This document shows, one piece after another, positions 34,487 to 44,832 of a DNA stretch of 64,000 bases. Origin of the DNA: Arthrinium phaeospermum (taxonomy: Eukaryota; Ascomycota; Sordariomycetes; Amphisphaeriales; Apiosporaceae); NCBI GenBank assembly GCA_006503535.1, contig QYRS01000008.1, forward strand, positions 496,001 to 560,000. Reading direction: 5' to 3'. The position numbers and the translations under genes were made by a program. Under the pieces are notes generated by a model. It was given only the letters and a program-made list of their open reading frames with translations, ran no database searches and was not told where the DNA came from. Numbering within the stretch: the stretch's first letter is position 1; each line of letters starts with the position of its first letter.

Positions 34487-36348
34487 ATGGGTGACTGGAA
34501 CTCTCCCTCTGACCACTTCGGTGGTGGTCAATCTGGCGGATTCGACAACAACTTCGGCGGCGACCAGTTTGGTGGCTCCCAAGCCAATGGCTTTGATGCA
34601 GGTGACCAAGGTTTTGGTGCTACTGATGGAGGCGGTGGTGGAGGCGGAGCCTGCTACAACTGTGGCCAGGAAGGGTAAGCATTTCGTACTCTGGTGGTTT
34701 CTACTCTGTTGAACATTTTTGCTGACCTCTCCAAGTCACAACAAGGCTGATTGCCCTGAGCCCCGTGTCATTCGCTGCAGACACTGTAACGAAGAGGGCC
34801 ACTATATCTCTCAGTGCCCTGATCCTACTTGCCCCCCTCAGGAGCCCCGCGAGTTCACCGGTGAATGCCGCAGCTGTGGCCAAGAGGGACACAGAGCTGC
34901 TGACTGCCCCGACCGTGGTCCCATGGTTTGCAACAACTGCCAGCAGGAAGGTAAGATTTATCATTTCGTGTTTACTCGAACTTCTCTGACCATTTACTTT
35001 ACTATAGGTCATGCTGTTGTGGACTGCAAGAATGCTCGCGTTGTCAACCGCGATGATGTCAAGGATGTCTCCGCTGAGGCTGCCTGGGAGATGATCGTCG
35101 AGGGCGCAGGTATCCGAGACCTGGATGACGTCAAGGAAGGCGTCCAATGCTATGTCAAGTCGACTCCAGAGATCACGTACCAGGACTTGGAGACGGCTTT
35201 CCGTAACCAAGACATGGGCGTCTACCTCATCGCTGTCGAGAAGCCCGCAATGCTCGGCTCATTGACCAACATGGACTTCCAGGGCAACCTGGACAAGAAG
35301 TACCAGGTCACTTACCGCTTTGACGCACGCGCTGCTCGACCTCGCGAGGCAGCTCTCTGGCCCAAGGATGCGGAGGAGAACATGGCACGCCTGGCTGACG
35401 CGGGCGAGCCGGTCAACCGTGGCTTGACAAAGTGCAACAACTGTGACAAGTACGGCCACATGGCGAAGCACTGCCCCGATGACAAGATTGAGAAGGAGCG
35501 GGTGAAGATCATCTGCTTCAATTGCGAGCAAGAGGGTCACCGAGTTCGAGACTGTAAGTTGCATACCATCGGCTCGTTGGTTACGTTACTGACCAACTAT
35601 AGGCCCAACTCCCAGAGTCGACAAGTTTGCCTGCAAGAACTGCGGCAAGCCTGGCCACAAGGTTGCAGACTGCCCTGAGCCTCCCAATCTTGACAACGTT
35701 GAATGTCGCAAGTGTGGCGAGAGTAAGTCCATAGTGTGTTCGATGATGAGACTAAGCTAATATGTTACTTCAGACGGCCACTTCTCACGCGACTGCCCTC
35801 AGGGTGGCGGTGGCGGTGGCGGCTGTCACAACTGTGGCCAAGAGGGTCACCGTGCCCGAGACTGCACCGAAGAGAAGAAGATCATTTGCCGCAACTGCGA
35901 TGGCGAGGGACATACCTCTCGTGAATGTCCCGAGCCGAAGAACATGGAGAAGGTCCAGTGCCGTAACTGTGACGAGTTTGGCCATGAGTCTCGCGGCTGC
36001 CCCAAGCCTCGCGATAGTAAGTTTGCCATTTTCCCATCAAGCTCAAGTCGATTTAGATGAATGATACTGACCCGATCCATAGTGAGTCGTGTCAAGTGCT
36101 CCAACTGTGGTGAGATGGGCCACTTCAAGTCTCGATGCACCAATCCTACAGTCGATCCGAACTCTTCCATGGATCCCAGTGGCTTCGGTTCTGCTGATGC
36201 CGGCTTTGGTTCTGCTGATGCTGGCTTTGGTTCTGCTGATACCGGCTTTGGTTCTGCCGACCAAGGTTTCGCCTCCCAAGGTGATACCAACGGCAGCGCT
36301 GGCTTCGGTGGTGACTGGCAGTCGTCTGGTGGTGGTGCGGCTTGGTAA
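34487..36348 (+). CDS. CCHC zinc-knuckle protein with 12 knuckles (Gis2/Byr3/CNBP-like)
   Basis: Six exons, 34487-34674, 34736-34950, 35008-35553, 35603-35722, 35774-36016 and 36083-36348, give 525 residues. It has twelve CX2CX4HX4C knuckles: four between residues about 56 and 140, then eight from about 290 to 450 (for example CNNCDKYGHMAKHC and CRNCDEFGHESRGC). A long non-knuckle segment of about 150 residues separates the groups (DVKDVSAEAAWEMIVEGAG). The N terminus is Gly/Phe-rich, and the C terminus has four FGSADxG repeats and ends GGDWQSSGGGAAW. CNBP/Gis2 proteins bind single-stranded nucleic acid and regulate translation, but yeast Gis2 has seven knuckles and 153 residues, so this is an expanded ascomycete form. 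Gly-rich ends suggest condensation-prone disorder. Introns are 49-66 nt, mostly cutting knuckle codons. Confidence 0.9.
36181..36264 (+). repeat. Four 21-bp coding repeats (FGSAD)
   Basis: Four tandem 21-nt units, each encoding GFGSADx plus one more residue boundary, differ by a few third-position and last-codon changes. They lie in the last exon of the zinc-knuckle gene. Confidence 0.95.
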
Positions 36349-37058
36349 ATTACCAACTCGCGATCGATGATTTGGTTTTAACGGAGTCAACTGGTTGATT
36401 GAGAAGGAGAAGCAAGTATACCAATAATGAATTGGTGATTTCACTGGTGTTTCCAGTGGTGGTCATTTCGCTTCTGTTTACGCGAGCACTTTGACGTCAA
36501 TAGATAGTTCAGGTAGTTCGCCAATTGAGTTCATGGATTCTGAGATTATATGTGTGTTCCCCTTCCTATGATGCTTGAAACTTGTGACCACGATAGCTAG
36601 CAAGATATTACCCGGATGTTTCAACACGTCGGTTTCGTCGGCTCAGCATTGGAGTTGACCAAGCTCCTACTGGGTGTACTCCAGGAGGAACGTGACGATC
36701 AACGTGAAGCAGGTGGCTATCGCACTTCGTTGTGAGGGATTGATAGATGGCAGGGGGAATGGGCAGCAGCTAGTATTTCGTTAGCTGCATAATACCCTCG
36801 AGACGCATCGAGTTTCAGTACCCAATTGCCAGCGATCCTAGCTCTACCCAGCTAGCTAAAACTGCCCCTCACCTCGCTGCCCCTCCAGGCATCAAGTAAA
36901 CAAGGAGAGCATATAAGCTACCGTCTTTTTGGCATCAACCCCTTTTCCTTTCTCATAGCTGCTTTTGAGCCTCTCTTTCAGTCGCCTCGTTTACCTTTTC
37001 TCCTACCATCCTTTCCGTACAGCAGAGCGGCCCAGCAACAAAGAAAGAGCACGCCGGC
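36349..37058. other. Intergenic; AIP1 promoter
   Basis: It holds the 3' flank of the zinc-knuckle gene and the upstream region of AIP1, with a pyrimidine-rich stretch just before the AIP1 start. No gene seen. Confidence 0.6.
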
Positions 37059-38966
37059 ATGTCTCTAACCGTCGAGAAGATCCTAGCAGCATCGCCTGCC
37101 ACCGCTCGCGGCCAACCCACCCAACTCTCGTGCGACCCCAAAGGCGAGAGGTTAGCTTATGCTGTATGTGAGCCAAGGACGGAAATTACAACCCCAACCC
37201 AACCCAACTGGCACTCCAAATCTAACATGTGGCCATCCTTGTAGTCAGGCAAATCCGTATTCCTTCGCTCCATCGACAATCCTTCGGAAAGCAAACAATA
37301 TGTCGGACACACCGCCGCAACGACCGTAGCCCGCTTCTCGCCCTCGGGATTCTACGTGGCGTCGGGTGACGCTTCGGGCATGGTGCGCGTCTGGGACGCA
37401 GTCGAGGCCGTCAACACCAAGGGCGAGTACGCCATTATTAGCGGACGTATCAACGACATTGCCTGGGATGGCGACTCGCAGCGCATCATCGCCGTCGGCG
37501 ACGGCCGCGAGCGCTTCGGCCACTGCATCACCGCCGACAGCGGCAACAGCGTCGGCGAGGTCTCGGGCCACTCCAAAGTCGTCAACAGCGTCGCCGTCCG
37601 CCCCATGCGGCCCCTGCGCGCCGCCACCGCCAGTGACGACATGGCCGTCTGCTTCCTGCACGGCGCCCCCTTCAAGTTCAACTCCAAGCACAGCGGCGTC
37701 CACAAGGGCTTCGTCTTCGGCACCGCCTTCAGCCCCAACGGCGACCTCCTCGTCACCGTCGGCGCCGACAAGAAGATCCAGCTCTACGACGGCAAGACGG
37801 GCGAGCCCACCCGGAGCTTCGGCGAGGGCGAGCACACCGGCAGCATCTTCGCCGTCAGCTGGGCTCCGGACTCGAAGCGCCTGGTCACGGCCAGCGCCGA
37901 CCAGACGGTCAAGATGTGGGATGTCGAGTCTGGCAAGTGCACGCAGTCATGGCGGCTCGGCGGCGACGGCGTGAGCGTGAACGACCAGCAGGTCGGCGTT
38001 GTCTGGACGCCGAGAAGCGACGGGCTGATCATCAGCTTGAGTCTCGACGGAAACCTCAACTACCTGCTGGATGGTAACTCGACGCCTACCAAGGTGGTTC
38101 AGGGACATAACAAGAGTATCACGGCTATGGGCACAGACAACGAGGGCAAGGGTCAAACACTCTTCACCGGCAGCTTCGAGGGCCGGGTTTGCAAATGGGA
38201 CGTTTCATCAGGGGTTGGCGCGGCCGTTGATGGCCAGAGCCACACCAACCAAGTCACCCACTTCACCTCCAGCTCGGGCCGTGCCTACAGTGTAGGCTGG
38301 GACGACAACCTCCGCATCATCGACGAGTCAGCAAACACTTTCGCCGGAGAATCCCTCAAGATTTCTGCTCAACCCAAGGGCGTGGCCACTGCAGAGGGCC
38401 GCGTCTACGTCGCTACTCCCAGCAGCGTCGAAATCTACGTTAAGGACGCCCACGTCGCCTCCTTCCCCATCAGCGACGCCCAGCCCACCGCCATCGCCGC
38501 CCACGGCTCCCAAGTCGCCGTCGGCACCGACTCCAACGCCGTGAGGCTGTACCAGGTCGACGGCAGCCACAAGCTGACGCTCTCGGGCGAGGCCAAGAAC
38601 AGCACGGCCCAGATCTCGGCCCTGGCCTTCTCCAAGGACGGCGCGCACGTGGCGGCCGGCAACAGCTCCGGCAAGATCTTTGCGTACAAGACGGCCGACA
38701 TGTCGGTCGCCGTCGACCGCTGGTCCGCCCACACCGCGCGCGTTACCAGCATCGCGTGGAACGAGGAGGGCACCCACGCCGCCAGCGGCGCCCTCGACAC
38801 CAACGTCTACGTCTGGAGCATGGCCAAGCCCGGCAGCCGCGTCAAGGCCCTCAACGCGCACAAGGACGGTGTCAACGGCGTGTGCTGGATCGACGGCGGC
38901 AAGAAGGTCGCCAGTACGGGTGGCGATGCCGCTATCAAAATCTGGGGCGTCAGCGGCCTGCAATGA
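37059..38966 (+). CDS. AIP1: AIP1, actin-interacting WD40 protein
   Basis: Two exons, 37059-37163 and 37245-38966 (81-nt intron with a CTAAC branch), give 608 residues, the usual Aip1 length (yeast 615). It is a double seven-bladed WD40 propeller: MSLTVEKILAASPATARGQP at the start, SGDASGMVRVWDAVE near 95, ASADQTVKMWDVESGK near 265, TGSFEGRVCKWDVSSG near 350, SGALDTNVYVWSMAKPGS near 555 and GDAAIKIWGVSGLQ at the end. Aip1 works with cofilin to sever and cap actin filaments in cortical patches. No oddities; codon use is strongly GC3-biased, as expected of a well-expressed gene. Confidence 0.95.
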
Positions 38967-39566
38967 GGGAGATCCAATCTAGATTCTTTCGTGTCGATGG
39001 GATGAGATTGGTTAAGTAAGCAAATAAGCAGTAAGACGAACGCTGCAGGACGCACTGGAACGCCATAGAAACTCAGATGTAGTAGATGAATTCATGAGAC
39101 TCACGAAGAGCATGCGCACATAAGATGAAATTCTACAATACTTGAGCCCATTTCATTTCATCGTGGTCATATGCGAACACGTTAAGAGACAGGGGAAGGC
39201 GGTGTGTGCAGGATTCCGGTCCAACCGGAAATGAGTCTCAATTATCATTGGCACATGAGTGATTCATCTCAAGTGCATCATCTTGTAGCTATCTGGGAAG
39301 AGGGCGGGATGGGGCTACTCCCAAGTCCTTGACCAAGAACCTATGCTATGGTTCATCAAACAACAAAAACATCCCCCGGAAAATTCTCTCGGACTACCAA
39401 CCATCAGTCCATGACATCGGAGCAAATCCGAGCAAGATCCAAGGTTTCATCCTTCCTTTTCTCTCTGCTTCCGTAGCCAAGAGCTACTCGTGGTTACAAA
39501 CAAGTATGCCACGCGATATGAGCTCGACCTCATGTCCCGATGATGCAAAACATCCGTGGAGTGCCT
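38967..39566. other. Intergenic 3' flanks
   Basis: Spacer between AIP1 (plus) and the ALG13 extension (minus). Nothing else seen. Confidence 0.6.
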
Positions 39567-40166
39567 TTAGTCGACGAACATACGGAAGAGCGAGTCGAAT
39601 CTGTCGTCGACGTTCTCCCACATGCGTGTGCGGCGCAAGACTTCAGGGTCGGTCTCCTGGTAGCCATCGTCCTGACCAAAGTTGGGGAAGATGCTGTCAA
39701 AGACGTCCTGCTTGCGCTGCTCGTCTTCATCAATGGGGCCATCGTCTCGATCAGCGCCTTCGCCGGCTTGGTTGGCTCTAGCGTCGTCAGGGTTGTTGGT
39801 TCTACCGAACAGACGGCCAAGGATACCGGGCGACTCGTTCTCGGGGACAGGCACATAGGTGACGGTGCTGGTTCCATCGCCATTGTCGAAGAGGACTCGC
39901 TTGAGCTTGGGCTTGGGCGAGTCGGACTGCTCTGCATCGGAGCCGGCATCTTCGTCAGACTCTTCGTCAGACTCTTCGTCAGACTCCTGGTCGGAGTTGC
40001 CGGCAGGCTCTTCGCGAGGCTCATCGTCGTACTCGGGGCCAAGATCTCTGGGGCTCATGGTATCCCAGAGATAGCGGAGGGGGCCGCGCAGGTACTCTGA
40101 CAAGGTGCCTGTGAAAGTCGCTCCAGGAGCGGCGGATGAAGTGGCTTCAGCAGCATCCTCAGACTT
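39567..40166 (-). CDS. Open acidic extension directly behind the ALG13 stop
   Basis: An uninterrupted frame of 199 codons begins immediately after, and in frame with, the TAG that ends ALG13 (40169-40167). The first codons already look coding (KSEDAAEATSSAAPGATFTG, then LSEYLRGPLRYLWDTMSPRD), and the only internal start is ATG at 40058-40056, which would give 163 residues. The middle has Ser/Asp/Glu repeats (SDEESDEESDEDAGSD) and the rest is hydrophilic with a C-terminal WENVDDRFDSLFRMFVD. No domain is recognised. It may be a C-terminal extension of ALG13 (by readthrough, alternative splicing, or with the TAG as a mutation or error), or a separate small gene from 40058. I favour an original fusion. 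Confidence 0.5.
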   Translation of the reverse strand, partial: KSEDAAEATSSAAPGATFTGTLSEYLRGPLRYLWDTMSPRDLGPEYDDEPREEPAGNSDQESDEESDEESDEDAGSDAEQSDSPKPKLKRVLFDNGDGTSTVTYVPVPENESPGILGRLFGRTNNPDDARANQAGEGADRDDGPIDEDEQRKQDVFDSIFPNFGQDDGYQETDPEVLRRTRMWENVDDRFDSLFRMFVD

Positions 40167-41397
40167 CTAGTCGTTGGTTTCTGCACGGACCAATTAACAT
40201 TTAATTCGCATCACATCGGATGATGTATAGTACTTACTGCCACTGGTGCCATGCCAGGTTCCGTTGACAACATCCTGGGTAATCTGCTCCAGGCCAAGTT
40301 TCTCACTGCCAGGAGGGGGCTTGGGAGGGTAGGAAGCAGCCTTGAAAGTAGCCGACTGCTCAACAGCTTCATGGAGTTTGCTGTAGATGCAGAGTAAGTA
40401 ATGAGTCACACTTCGCGAGAAATCAATAGAAAAAAAAAACATACCCGATTTGGCCCTGGATAAGCCAGCCATGCTTCGCAAACTCTTCGGCCATCTCCAC
40501 CTGATGATTGCCCATCAAGTCCGTGTTGGGGACAGCAATCACTCGGGTGTCGATCTTGAGGGCGTCCATGATGTTGCCAGCTCCTAAAGAGGCAGTTAGT
40601 TTTTAGAGAACAATCAATATGAAGAACGTGCTTGTCACGGTTAACTCACCAGCATGAGTGACAATGAGGCCCATGTGTCGCTTGCGCGGCTCATCAGAGG
40701 GAGCACACTCTCGCATGTACTCGATGATGTTGCTCTCAACAGAGAAGCCGGACATGATGACCGGGGGGTCGCTGGGTCGGATGCTCTCAAAGTGCTCGTA
40801 GTCCGGACCGCACTGGACAATCATGGTGTCGTAACCCTGGGCTGCGAGAGCGGCAACGAACTTGGGCGAGACCACCTCCTCGATCAAGCTGCGGAAGCTT
40901 GCAGTTGCTCCAACGGTGACGAAGCAAGTCTTGCCGGGGAGCTGGTCCTCGTCGGCGGGCGCCATGGTTGCGATGGTGCTGTGCTTACTGATGTCGTCCC
41001 AAGCCGTGCTGGGCTTGATGTAAGGGCCGAGCTCGTGTTCGGGGTTGGCAACGGCGTCAGCAAAGAAGTTGGAGGTCTTGGTGGTAGATTCCTCCTCCTT
41101 GGGCATGACAATGACCCAGTCGGTTTGGTGAGATTCGGTCTAGAAAATATTATCGTGATCAGTACATTGATGTAGTGAACTGGGAGTGAGAGACAGAAAG
41201 AGCAGGTAACTGCACGGTGGGCGTGCATTGGGAAGACAGGGTCCGTGCGGCAAATGCAGCGATGATAGGGTCCGTGCGCTAGGTAAAGCGGTGATAGGAT
41301 CCGTGCGTTAAATGGAGCAAGCGGCAATGGAGTGCGTTGAATAAAGCAGGTGGCAGGCGATGATAGGGTCCGTGCGTCTACTTACCTGGTGCGCCAT
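40167..41397 (-). CDS. ALG13: ALG13, UDP-GlcNAc transferase catalytic subunit
   Basis: Five exons, 41397-41386 (MAHQ), 41139-40650, 40583-40445, 40380-40238 and 40180-40167, give 265 residues ending KTND. Core motifs of the GT28 C-terminal domain are CFVTVGATASFRSLIEEV near residue 70, YDTMIVQCGPDYEHF near 100, GLIVTHAGAGNIMDAL near 160 and RVIAVPNTDLMGNHQVEMAE near 180. Alg13 with membrane-bound Alg14 adds the second GlcNAc to dolichol-PP-GlcNAc on the cytosolic ER face in N-glycosylation. Yeast Alg13 has 202 residues; here an N-terminal extension of about 60 adds length. Intron 1 (246 nt) is unusually long and carries a tandem repeat. An alternative start is the in-frame ATG at 41106. The last intron (57 nt) has a perfect donor but no clear branch, so the exact 3' end is the least certain part. 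Confidence 0.85.
41236..41380. repeat. Minisatellite inside ALG13 intron 1
   Basis: Four copies of a core close to ATAGGGTCCGTGCG, three of them at about 29-bp spacing and one farther right, lie entirely between the 12-nt first exon and exon 2 of ALG13. Confidence 0.8.
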
Positions 41398-41398
41398 G

Positions 41399-41453
41399 GT
41401 GGTGGCGGCAATGGTGGCGGTGGTGGTGGTGGTGGTGGTGATGGTGATGGTGT
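41399..41453. repeat. Imperfect (GGT)n just upstream of the ALG13 start
   Basis: A GGT/GGC/GAT triplet tract, reading (ACC)n toward the ALG13 ATG on the minus strand, abuts the start codon and includes a good ACCACCATGG context. Confidence 0.85.
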
Positions 41454-41844
41454 GGCGCTCTCAGAAAAAGATCGAGACTTTTTCTAAAAGTTGCAGCTTT
41501 TCTAATCCAATCTGCATTGTGGCAGTGGCGGCTATGCAGCCGCGGTTTTCCAGATGCGGCTCGCCATTGTACTTAGGTACTCAAAAAAACACCACGGCGA
41601 TGGGAGGTCATCAAATTGTGGAAGAAGGATGGTTTGGTATTCTGTACATGTATCTAACGCCGATGCTTTTCTGCAACCAGTCGGTTGTGGCGCACGAGCC
41701 ACCAACAGTATCTACCTATTAACGAGCAACACTCAATCGATTCGCGTTTCCGCCCTGCTCTTGAGGTTGTAGCGAGTGGCACAGCCGTGTAAGTCATACC
41801 CAGTTACCAGCTACGTTCCATAGAGCGCATCTAGCCTGTATAGT

Positions 41845-41896
41845 CCCCCCAACTGAGCCCCCCAACTGAGCCCCCCAACTGAGCCCCCCAACTGAG
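41845..41896 (-). repeat. 4 x 13-bp minisatellite, G-quadruplex-type on minus strand
   Basis: Four perfect copies of CCCCCCAACTGAG. The minus strand therefore has four G6 runs separated by identical 7-nt loops (CTCAGTT), matching the G3+N1-7 quadruplex pattern. Confidence 0.95.
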
Positions 41897-42159
41897 CCAT
41901 GTGAATGTTTCATTTATACACAGATCCTGCTGGTATTACAGATAGATCACGCATAACACATCATACATGATCTTGTAGGACATGGATATGGGGTCTGTTT
42001 GAAGCTAGGTATCAGTATGAGGTCACGGTCGAGACCCATGACTTCAACTATCTCGATCTCAGCCTTGCTGTGTTATTACGATGGATGAACCGCACTGTTT
42101 ACTTACTATTACGACCTGTCAAGATTCTTGTAGATCCGATATTGAAATTACTCGCTTTC

Positions 42160-42898
42160 TTAGACGTATCGAATTCGTTTGGCTTTCGAGTAATTCAAAC
42201 GACCAAGTCCGGTGTGAAAACGTTCACTAAATGACCAAGGATCGAGATGCGTGTACGTATGCTTTCTGGCTGCATTGGTGATGAGGCCACCCACGAGTTC
42301 CGTGACGACCTTTGCTTTCTGGATATGGTTTTCGAATTGGCTGTCGCCGTCTTCCTTCTCACCGTCGTAAGGGCGGAAGTCAGTCTCCAGATCCTCCTTG
42401 CGGTCGTCGGTCGTGGCGGCTTTGTACGCATGGCGATACCATCCTCGCCAGGCCCAGGGGATCGGGATCGTCTATTTGGCAGTGTCTACGAACATAGCGT
42501 CCATCTAGTCTCAACCGGCGCCTAACGAATCATTCTCATGCGAATCCGGCTTAAACTTCCCACTCCCATATCGGAGGATCGTCTCGTGAAACTGCTTCCT
42601 CCGCAGCTTCCTTAGGTTGGGGGGTTCTTTGGTATTGTACCAGAACTTATGGACTTCGGCAATGGGAAGTTTCATGATGGATCTCCATGTAAATCATGTC
42701 GGGATCAACAGACCCTTCGTAGTCATGAGTCCGAGCTACCAACGGAGACATGGAAGGTTGGTTCTGTAGCATCCAGGAGGGTGTGACTCCGGTGTAGATC
42801 AATACGAGTCTCGAGTAGGACCAGCCCGAAATTGGGGAGACAGATTCCAATACCATTGCAATTGGGTGTAGTATTACCTGTTGCGCGGCAGGAAGCAT
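42160..42898 (-). pseudogene. Broken coding relic, frames interrupted
   Basis: Three protein-like minus-strand stretches lie in succession in different frames or separated by stops. The first, ending SVDPDMIYMEIH, runs to about 42690. The second, 42675-42511, starts MKLPIAEVHKFWYNTKEPPN; one base added or lost would join it to the first. The third, 42471-42160, has no ATG and contains IPWAWRGWYRHAYKAATTDD and QKAKVVTELVGGLI. The amino-acid make-up is protein-like and the order is collinear, but no set of introns rejoins them in frame. I do not recognise the family. It could be a decayed gene or an assembly-damaged one. Confidence 0.3.
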
Positions 42899-43413
42899 GG
42901 ATAATAATCACTTACCCTATTCGAATCGACCACAGGGTGGACTGAATTACAATCGCCCATGCCTGACGTCTGTAGGTCACTTCGTGACCTTTCTGAAAGC
43001 CACACTGCCGCCTCCAACTACATTGACTCTTTGCCAATATGGGGCATAATAATGATAAATGAATAATCGTTCCGTTAAGAGGTATCCATACGGCCATTGA
43101 CCTGACTGCACAGGGATTAGATTACAACTTCATCAACTTGACGCTGTCGTGAAGGAGGTAGATGTTTGATTACATAATGCCCTGAAGTCTAGCCAATTAG
43201 ATATTTTCTCGCAAAGCGGTGCATCCAAGCCCCTCCATTGGTCGCAATGTTCGAATCGGGATCCACCCATTTTTTGATGCGGACGAGCTGTAACATTGGC
43301 CGGGCCGGAAATACCCTGTCAACCGTGGGAATTTTATCACGGAGCTCTGAGTGAATGACCGAATCCCGCCCACTCATAAGGACAGCCTCGTTTGCAAAAG
43401 CCAATTGACAGCC

Positions 43414-44832
43414 ATGGCCTTTGCGGTACGGTCGTTGCGGGCCGGTCTGCGCTCCTGCAGCAGACAGCCCACAGCTGCTCGGGGCATTGCGCCTCCACGA
43501 ACCACCCTCTACGCCAGACGGGCCCTCTCCTCCACCCCGACACGGCGCGCCGACGACGACAAGAACAGCAAGAGCAGCAAGAGCCAGCCAGCTGACGGCC
43601 CGGCCGCAAAGGAGACACCCGCCCCCCCCCCGCCGCAAAAGCGAGCGAACCTGCCCCCGCCGACAACGCCGAGCTCCGGGAGTCGCTGAAGACCGATGTG
43701 GTGCCCAACGAGGTCCAAGGGCTGATGTCGCGGCGCAACCCGCTGAAGAGCACGCCCTCCAAGTCCCAGCGGCAGGCGGAGGCGCGCATGCTCCAGACGT
43801 ACGAGAACCAGTCCAATTTCACGGCCGAGCAGAAGGCCATCTTCGACGAGCTGGAGAAGGAGATCGACCTGCTCGACAACGCCGTAACCGAGGCCACCGC
43901 CGTGCCCAAAAAGATGAAGAAGGAGACCTTCTGGGGTGAGGACGAGGAAGACCCAGATATGTTGGTGGAGGACATCGATGACGAGGAGCCGGCCGACGAC
44001 GATATCATGAGCATGGCCCACGGAAAGCTTGAGGAGTTCCGCGAGTACAGAGAATACGCCCGCGTGGCGGCGTGGCAGATGCCTTTGCTCTCCAGTCAGT
44101 TGCCGCCCAATTGCCTCTGCCCCTTTGAACTCTTTTATTGTTTGGGCTACAGCTGACTTTTGATCTCCGCAGAGCTTACACGGAAATTCGAGCCTCCCAC
44201 CGCCGAGCAGTGCCTGCGGTTCCGATACACGACCTACATGGGCGAGGAGCACCCGGCGGCCAGCAAGGTGGTGGTCGAGTTCTCGCCGCGCGACCTGCCC
44301 CTGAACGCGGCCCAGCAGCTGAAGCTCAAGAAGCTCCTCGGCGCGCGCTGGAACCCGGAAACCGACATCGCCAAGATGAGCTGCGAGCAGTTTGACCACC
44401 AGGCCCAGAACAAGAGGTACCTGGGTGATCTCGTGGAAAAGCTCGTCGCCCAAGCAAAGGTAAGAAGAACATCTATTTTGATTGATGTGCATTTGAAGGC
44501 GGATGAGATTGCATAATTTGCTAAGTGCTAACTACGAATGACTATAGGACAAAACCGACATGTTCGAAGACGTCCCGCTGGATACCAGGCACCACCAGAT
44601 CAAGGTGCGGCCAAAGTTCCCCAAGGAGTGGCGCCTGACGGAGGAGCGCATTCAGAAGCTCGAGGAGGCGAGGCAGCAGTCGCTGCTGCTCGACCAGGCC
44701 AAGGAGCAGGGCGGCCAGCTGGTCGACGGAAACGAGAGGGTCGACAAGTTCTTCGCCGAGCCCGCCATGGCCGACCTGCGGATACCCGAGCGCCTGAGCG
44801 TCAAGAAGTCGTCGCCGCGCGCGTCGAGGTAA
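43414..44832 (+). CDS. RSM24: RSM24 (mS35), mitochondrial small-subunit protein, with a frame break
   Basis: Three exons, 43414-44094, 44173-44459 and 44548-44832. The N terminus is a mitochondrial presequence (MAFAVRSLRAGLRSCSRQ). The MRP-S28/mS35 domain follows: KFEPPTAEQCLRFRYTTY at the start of exon 2, then ARWNPETDIAKMSCEQFD and QAQNKRYLGDLVEKLVAQAK, and a helical tail. Within exon 1 the frame is broken at a C10 run (43622-43631). Upstream reads AKETPAPP and downstream, one frame over, reads KASEPAPADNAELRESLK into the conserved part. One more C would give a continuous protein of about 417 residues. As written, translation from the ATG stops at 43687-43689. This is most likely a homopolymer sequencing error. 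It is part of the mitoribosome 37S subunit. Introns are 78 nt (GTCAGT donor) and 88 nt. Confidence 0.82.

Larger units (their letters stand above)
41398..43413. other. 2-kb intergenic region with G-rich repeat and gene relic
   Basis: This contains the ALG13 upstream region, the 13-bp G/C minisatellite and a broken minus-strand coding relic (both listed), and the short promoter of RSM24 at its right end. Confidence 0.55.

Noticed and set aside
33637..34712. Long plus-strand frames rich in Phe, Ser, His and Pro
   Set aside because: They reflect the C/T-rich leader of the zinc-knuckle gene, in several frames at once, and none joins the downstream exons.
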